Shown here: in pieces, positions 61,635-64,000 of the stretch | How the letters are laid out: the number at the start of each line of letters is the position of its first letter | How positions within the stretch are numbered: position 1 is the stretch's first letter | Assembly (NCBI GenBank): GCA_965203615.1 | Contig: OZ241900.1 | Location: forward strand, 1,178,001 to 1,242,000 | From: VXNE01 sp965203615 | GTDB taxonomy: Bacteria > Pseudomonadota > Gammaproteobacteria > Pseudomonadales > Azotimanducaceae | Direction: 5' to 3' | Length of the DNA stretch: 64,000 nucleotides | The notes under the pieces: model-generated | Database searches by the model: none | What the model was told of the DNA's origin: nothing | What the model saw: only the letters and a program-made list of their open reading frames with translations | Made by a program: the position numbers and the translations under genes

Positions 61635-63488
61635 ATGCGGGCGACCATCGCCGCGGTAGTCCTGTCAGCAGCGGCTCTCGCGGACGACGCGCCAACCTCC
61701 GAGATCGTCTACAAGCACGCCTACGCCTTCCTCGCCGAGCCCAAGTACCCTCCCGACTTCCAGCACTTCGACTGGGTCAACCCCGACGCGCCGAAGGGCG
61801 GCCGGATGCGTATTTCGGTCTCGGGCCAATGGGACAACATCAATCCGTGTTCCGTTCCGGCCGGGCACCGGGTGCTTGGCGTGGACGTCGAGCGGCCCTA
61901 CGCGAACCTGGTGCACGACGCCTTGATGGACTGGTCGGCGGACGAGCCGGCGTCGATCTACGGCCGGCTCGCCGAGGGCATCGCCGTGGCGGATGACGGC
62001 GCCTGGATCGCGTTCAGGATCCGAGACGGCGCGCGCTGGCACGACGGCAAGCCCGTCACCATCGACGATGTGCATTTCACGTTCACGCGATTTACCACCG
62101 AGGCATCCCCGACGATTGCCACCCCGCTGAACCCGATCGAGTCCTTCGAGGTCATCGGACCCCGCGAGATCCGCTTCAACATCCGGGAGGGCCAGCGTGG
62201 CGATCCGCTGCTGCCCATCGTCATCGGCTCGAAGCCGATCCTGCCGGCCCACTTCTGGGCGTCGCGGGACTTGGGCAAAACCAGCATCACCCCACCGCTA
62301 GGTTCCGGCCCTTACCGCGTCAAGGAGCTTCGCGTCGGCCGCTGGATCCGCTACGAGCGCGTCGAGGATTACTGGGGCCGGGACCTGCCGGTCATGCGCG
62401 GCCGCTACAACTTCGACGAGGTGAAGTGGGACTACTTCCGCGACGGCCAGATCCAGGCCGAGTCGCTCAAGGGCGACGTCGTCGACGTGAACGTCGAGGG
62501 CGTCCCCAGGCTCTGGAACAACGCCTACGAGTTCCCGGCCAAGCGCGCCGGGATGTTCAGACAACACTGGCTGCCGGTGAACCACCCAGCGGGACTGTGG
62601 GCGGCCTTGTTCTGGAACCTCGACCAGCCGCGCTTTCGGGACGTGCGGGTACGCGAGGCGCTGTGGCTGGTCGCGGACTACGAGTGGATCAACTGGCGCA
62701 ACTATGACTTCTACGGACTGGCGGAGAGTCTCTTCCACGGCTCGGTGCTGGCGTCACGCGGCTTGCCGAGCGAGCGGGAACTCAAATACCTCGAGCCGAT
62801 ACGGGACCTGGTACCGCCGCGCGTCTTCACCGAACCCTATCGGCCACCGCCCAACGGCGGTCGCGGGTGGCACCGAGACAACCTGGTCAAGGCGGCGGCG
62901 CTGTTGAAGGAAGCCGGTTGGAACGTCGAAGACGGGCGCCTCGTCCACAGCGTCACGGGGGAGGCGTTCCATCTCCGTATGTTGGTCATACCACCGGGCA
63001 TGGCGGCTTCGATGATGCCCTATCTGCGCAACCTGGAACGTCTGGGCATCACGTCGACGATCAAGTCGCCGGAGACCTCCCAGTGGGTGTTCCGCATGCT
63101 TTCCGGCGACTTCGATGGCGGCGACATGTGGTTCATCACGGACTTCACGCCGACGCACGCCATGGCGCGCTTCTCGAGCGCCGAGGCGGACTACGAGTAC
63201 GGCGCCAACTATCCCAATATCAGGGATCCCGCCGTCGACCACCTGCTCAAGGCAGTCAAGTCCGCGAATACCTGGGACGATTACGTCGCCGCCATTCGCG
63301 CGTTCGACCGCGTCATGCTGTGGAACTTCTATCTCATTCCGGGCATGAGCAGGACCAAGATCGGCATCGGACACTGGGACCGTTACGACTGGGTGGACGC
63401 CGGCAAGCTGGCGCGCGAGGTGTGGACCGAGTCGTGGTGGTGGGACGAAGCGCGCGCGGCCAAGGTCGCCGAGTACCTGGGGGAATAA
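61635..63488 (+). CDS. yejA: Oligopeptide-type ABC transporter substrate-binding protein (YejA)
   Basis: About 617 aa from ATG 61635, with GGAAGG 9 bases upstream; ATG 61617 is an alternative. Residues 1-20 are a signal peptide (ATIAAVVLSAAALADD). The mature protein is an SBP_bac_5 (peptide/nickel type): YPPDFQHFDWVNPDAPKGG, WIAFRIRDGARWHDGKPVTIDDVHFTF and GSGPYRVKEL. The FDWVNPDAPKGG opening is diagnostic of YejA. In the periplasm it binds peptides or antimicrobial-peptide-like compounds for import by YejBEF. The next gene (yejB) starts one base after its stop. Confidence 0.92.
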   Translation: MRATIAAVVLSAAALADDAPTSEIVYKHAYAFLAEPKYPPDFQHFDWVNPDAPKGGRMRISVSGQWDNINPCSVPAGHRVLGVDVERPYANLVHDALMDWSADEPASIYGRLAEGIAVADDGAWIAFRIRDGARWHDGKPVTIDDVHFTFTRFTTEASPTIATPLNPIESFEVIGPREIRFNIREGQRGDPLLPIVIGSKPILPAHFWASRDLGKTSITPPLGSGPYRVKELRVGRWIRYERVEDYWGRDLPVMRGRYNFDEVKWDYFRDGQIQAESLKGDVVDVNVEGVPRLWNNAYEFPAKRAGMFRQHWLPVNHPAGLWAALFWNLDQPRFRDVRVREALWLVADYEWINWRNYDFYGLAESLFHGSVLASRGLPSERELKYLEPIRDLVPPRVFTEPYRPPPNGGRGWHRDNLVKAAALLKEAGWNVEDGRLVHSVTGEAFHLRMLVIPPGMAASMMPYLRNLERLGITSTIKSPETSQWVFRMLSGDFDGGDMWFITDFTPTHAMARFSSAEADYEYGANYPNIRDPAVDHLLKAVKSANTWDDYVAAIRAFDRVMLWNFYLIPGMSRTKIGIGHWDRYDWVDAGKLAREVWTESWWWDEARAAKVAEYLGE

Positions 63489-63489
63489 C

Positions 63490-64000
63490 GTGGGCCGATA
63501 CGTTCTCCGCCGCCTCCTGCTGATCCTGCCGACGCTGTTCGGGATCATGGTCATCAATTTCATCCTGGTGCAGTTCGCGCCGGGCGGCCCCGTGGAGCAG
63601 GCCATCGTCCAGGCGCAGGGGCTCGACATCTCGACGACGGCCTCCGTGTCGGCGGGGGCGAGCATGGGGCCGTCCTCGCAGTCGTCCTATACCGGCAGCG
63701 AAGGACTCAACCCGGAGTTCGTGGCGCGCATGGAGAAGACGTTCGGATTCGACAAGCCGCCGCACGAGCGCTTTTTCCTCATGCTGTGGAACTACGCGCG
63801 CCTGGATTTCGGCGAGAGCTACTTCCAGAACCGGCCCGTCTTCGACCTCGTCGTCGAACGGCTGCCGATCTCGGTCTCCCTCGGGCTCTGGTCGCTGGTG
63901 CTGATCTACGGCGTCTCGATCCCCCTCGGCATGGCCAAGGCCGTGCGCGACGGCACCGCGTTCGACGTATGGTCGAGCGCCATCGTGTTCGTCGCCTACG
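63490..64000 (+). CDS. yejB: Oligopeptide ABC transporter permease (YejB), truncated by window edge
   Basis: Starts at GTG 63490, 1 bp after the yejA stop, and runs off the window after about 170 codons. The N-terminus VGRYVLRRLLLILPTLFGIMVINFILVQFAPGGPVEQ is the family opening with the first membrane helix, followed by the characteristic large periplasmic loop (FGFDKPPHERFFLMLWNYARLDFGESYF) and the second helix (ISVSLGLWSLVLIYGVSIPLGMAKAVRDG). The remaining yejE and yejF genes should follow downstream. Confidence 0.92.
   Translation, partial: MGRYVLRRLLLILPTLFGIMVINFILVQFAPGGPVEQAIVQAQGLDISTTASVSAGASMGPSSQSSYTGSEGLNPEFVARMEKTFGFDKPPHERFFLMLWNYARLDFGESYFQNRPVFDLVVERLPISVSLGLWSLVLIYGVSIPLGMAKAVRDGTAFDVWSSAIVFVAY

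Overview
The window is high-GC bacterial DNA with closely packed genes on both strands, frequent GTG/TTG starts, 4-bp gene overlaps and almost no AT-rich sequence. Phylum is not provable from it. The gene mix (dimethylglycine/trimethylamine dehydrogenase-type enzymes, CaiB CoA-transferase, PhyH dioxygenase, F420/LLM-type oxidoreductase, YejAB importer, AmpG-like MFS) fits an uncultured, probably marine or host-associated proteobacterium that lives on small methylated amines, amino acids and organosulfur compounds. No rRNA, tRNA, CRISPR array or complete insertion sequence was seen.

Layout. 1-4.6 kb: ABC ATPase (cut by the window edge), metallo-beta-lactamase-fold hydrolase coupled to a TPR-sulfotransferase, convergent Asp/Asn hydroxylase. 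4.7-10.2 kb: accessory patch with a MbcA-type antitoxin and a RES toxin whose start is out of frame, a dimethylglycine dehydrogenase-like enzyme, a cyclophilin with an internal stop, a small unknown gene and a class II Fic protein. 10.2-19.6 kb: a trimethylamine dehydrogenase-like flavoprotein plus a transsulfuration-type PLP enzyme (apparent operon), a DUF3800 gene with a candidate structured leader RNA, a beta-propeller-like protein, a DAO oxidase, an Rpn/DUF4351 nuclease-like protein and a PYROXD2-like oxidoreductase. 19.6-21 kb: a 3 x 111 bp repeat array lying in frame inside a toxin-like ORF that is followed by a possible immunity gene. 21-25.6 kb: flavin halogenase, MetF-like protein and a second TPR-sulfotransferase on one strand.

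25.8-29 kb: two PD-(D/E)XK-type nuclease-like genes and a decayed AAA ATPase, possibly a defence remnant. 29.2-35.6 kb: LLM oxidoreductase, MFS transporter, PhyH dioxygenase and two tandemly duplicated SDR genes, the second fused to NTF2-like domains. 35.6-38.9 kb: three-gene envelope operon (thioredoxin-ankyrin lipoprotein, DsbD-N-like protein, secreted protein). 39-43.5 kb: two DUF4143 ATPases around a CaiB CoA-transferase; one ATPase is bracketed by an exact 20-bp direct repeat. 43.8-52.3 kb: PEP-utilising enzyme, two paralogous ADP-ribosylglycohydrolases and an ArgZ/AgrE-type arginine dihydrolase. 52.5-61.4 kb: YeiH-type exporter, enoyl-CoA hydratase, STAS protein, alpha/beta hydrolase, RNA methyltransferase, an operon of two zinc alcohol dehydrogenases with ThuA-like and membrane proteins, and a RelE-type toxin with an unusual 169-aa partner. 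61.6-64 kb: YejA/YejB peptide importer, cut by the window edge.

Two themes join the genes. One is one-carbon/methylamine and amino-acid catabolism (DMGDH, TMADH-like, MetF-like, PLP enzyme, DAO oxidases, arginine dihydrolase). The other is a series of small mobile or conflict modules (RES, Fic, DUF3800, Rpn, toxin/immunity-like pair, nucleases, DUF4143 ATPases, RelE), several of them visibly decayed. The best leads for something undescribed are the repeat-interrupted toxin-like locus at 19.8-21 kb, the DUF3800 leader RNA at 13.7 kb, the direct-repeat-bracketed DUF4143 cassette at 39.5-41 kb, the envelope redox operon at 35.6-38.9 kb and the RelE pair at 60.6-61.4 kb.
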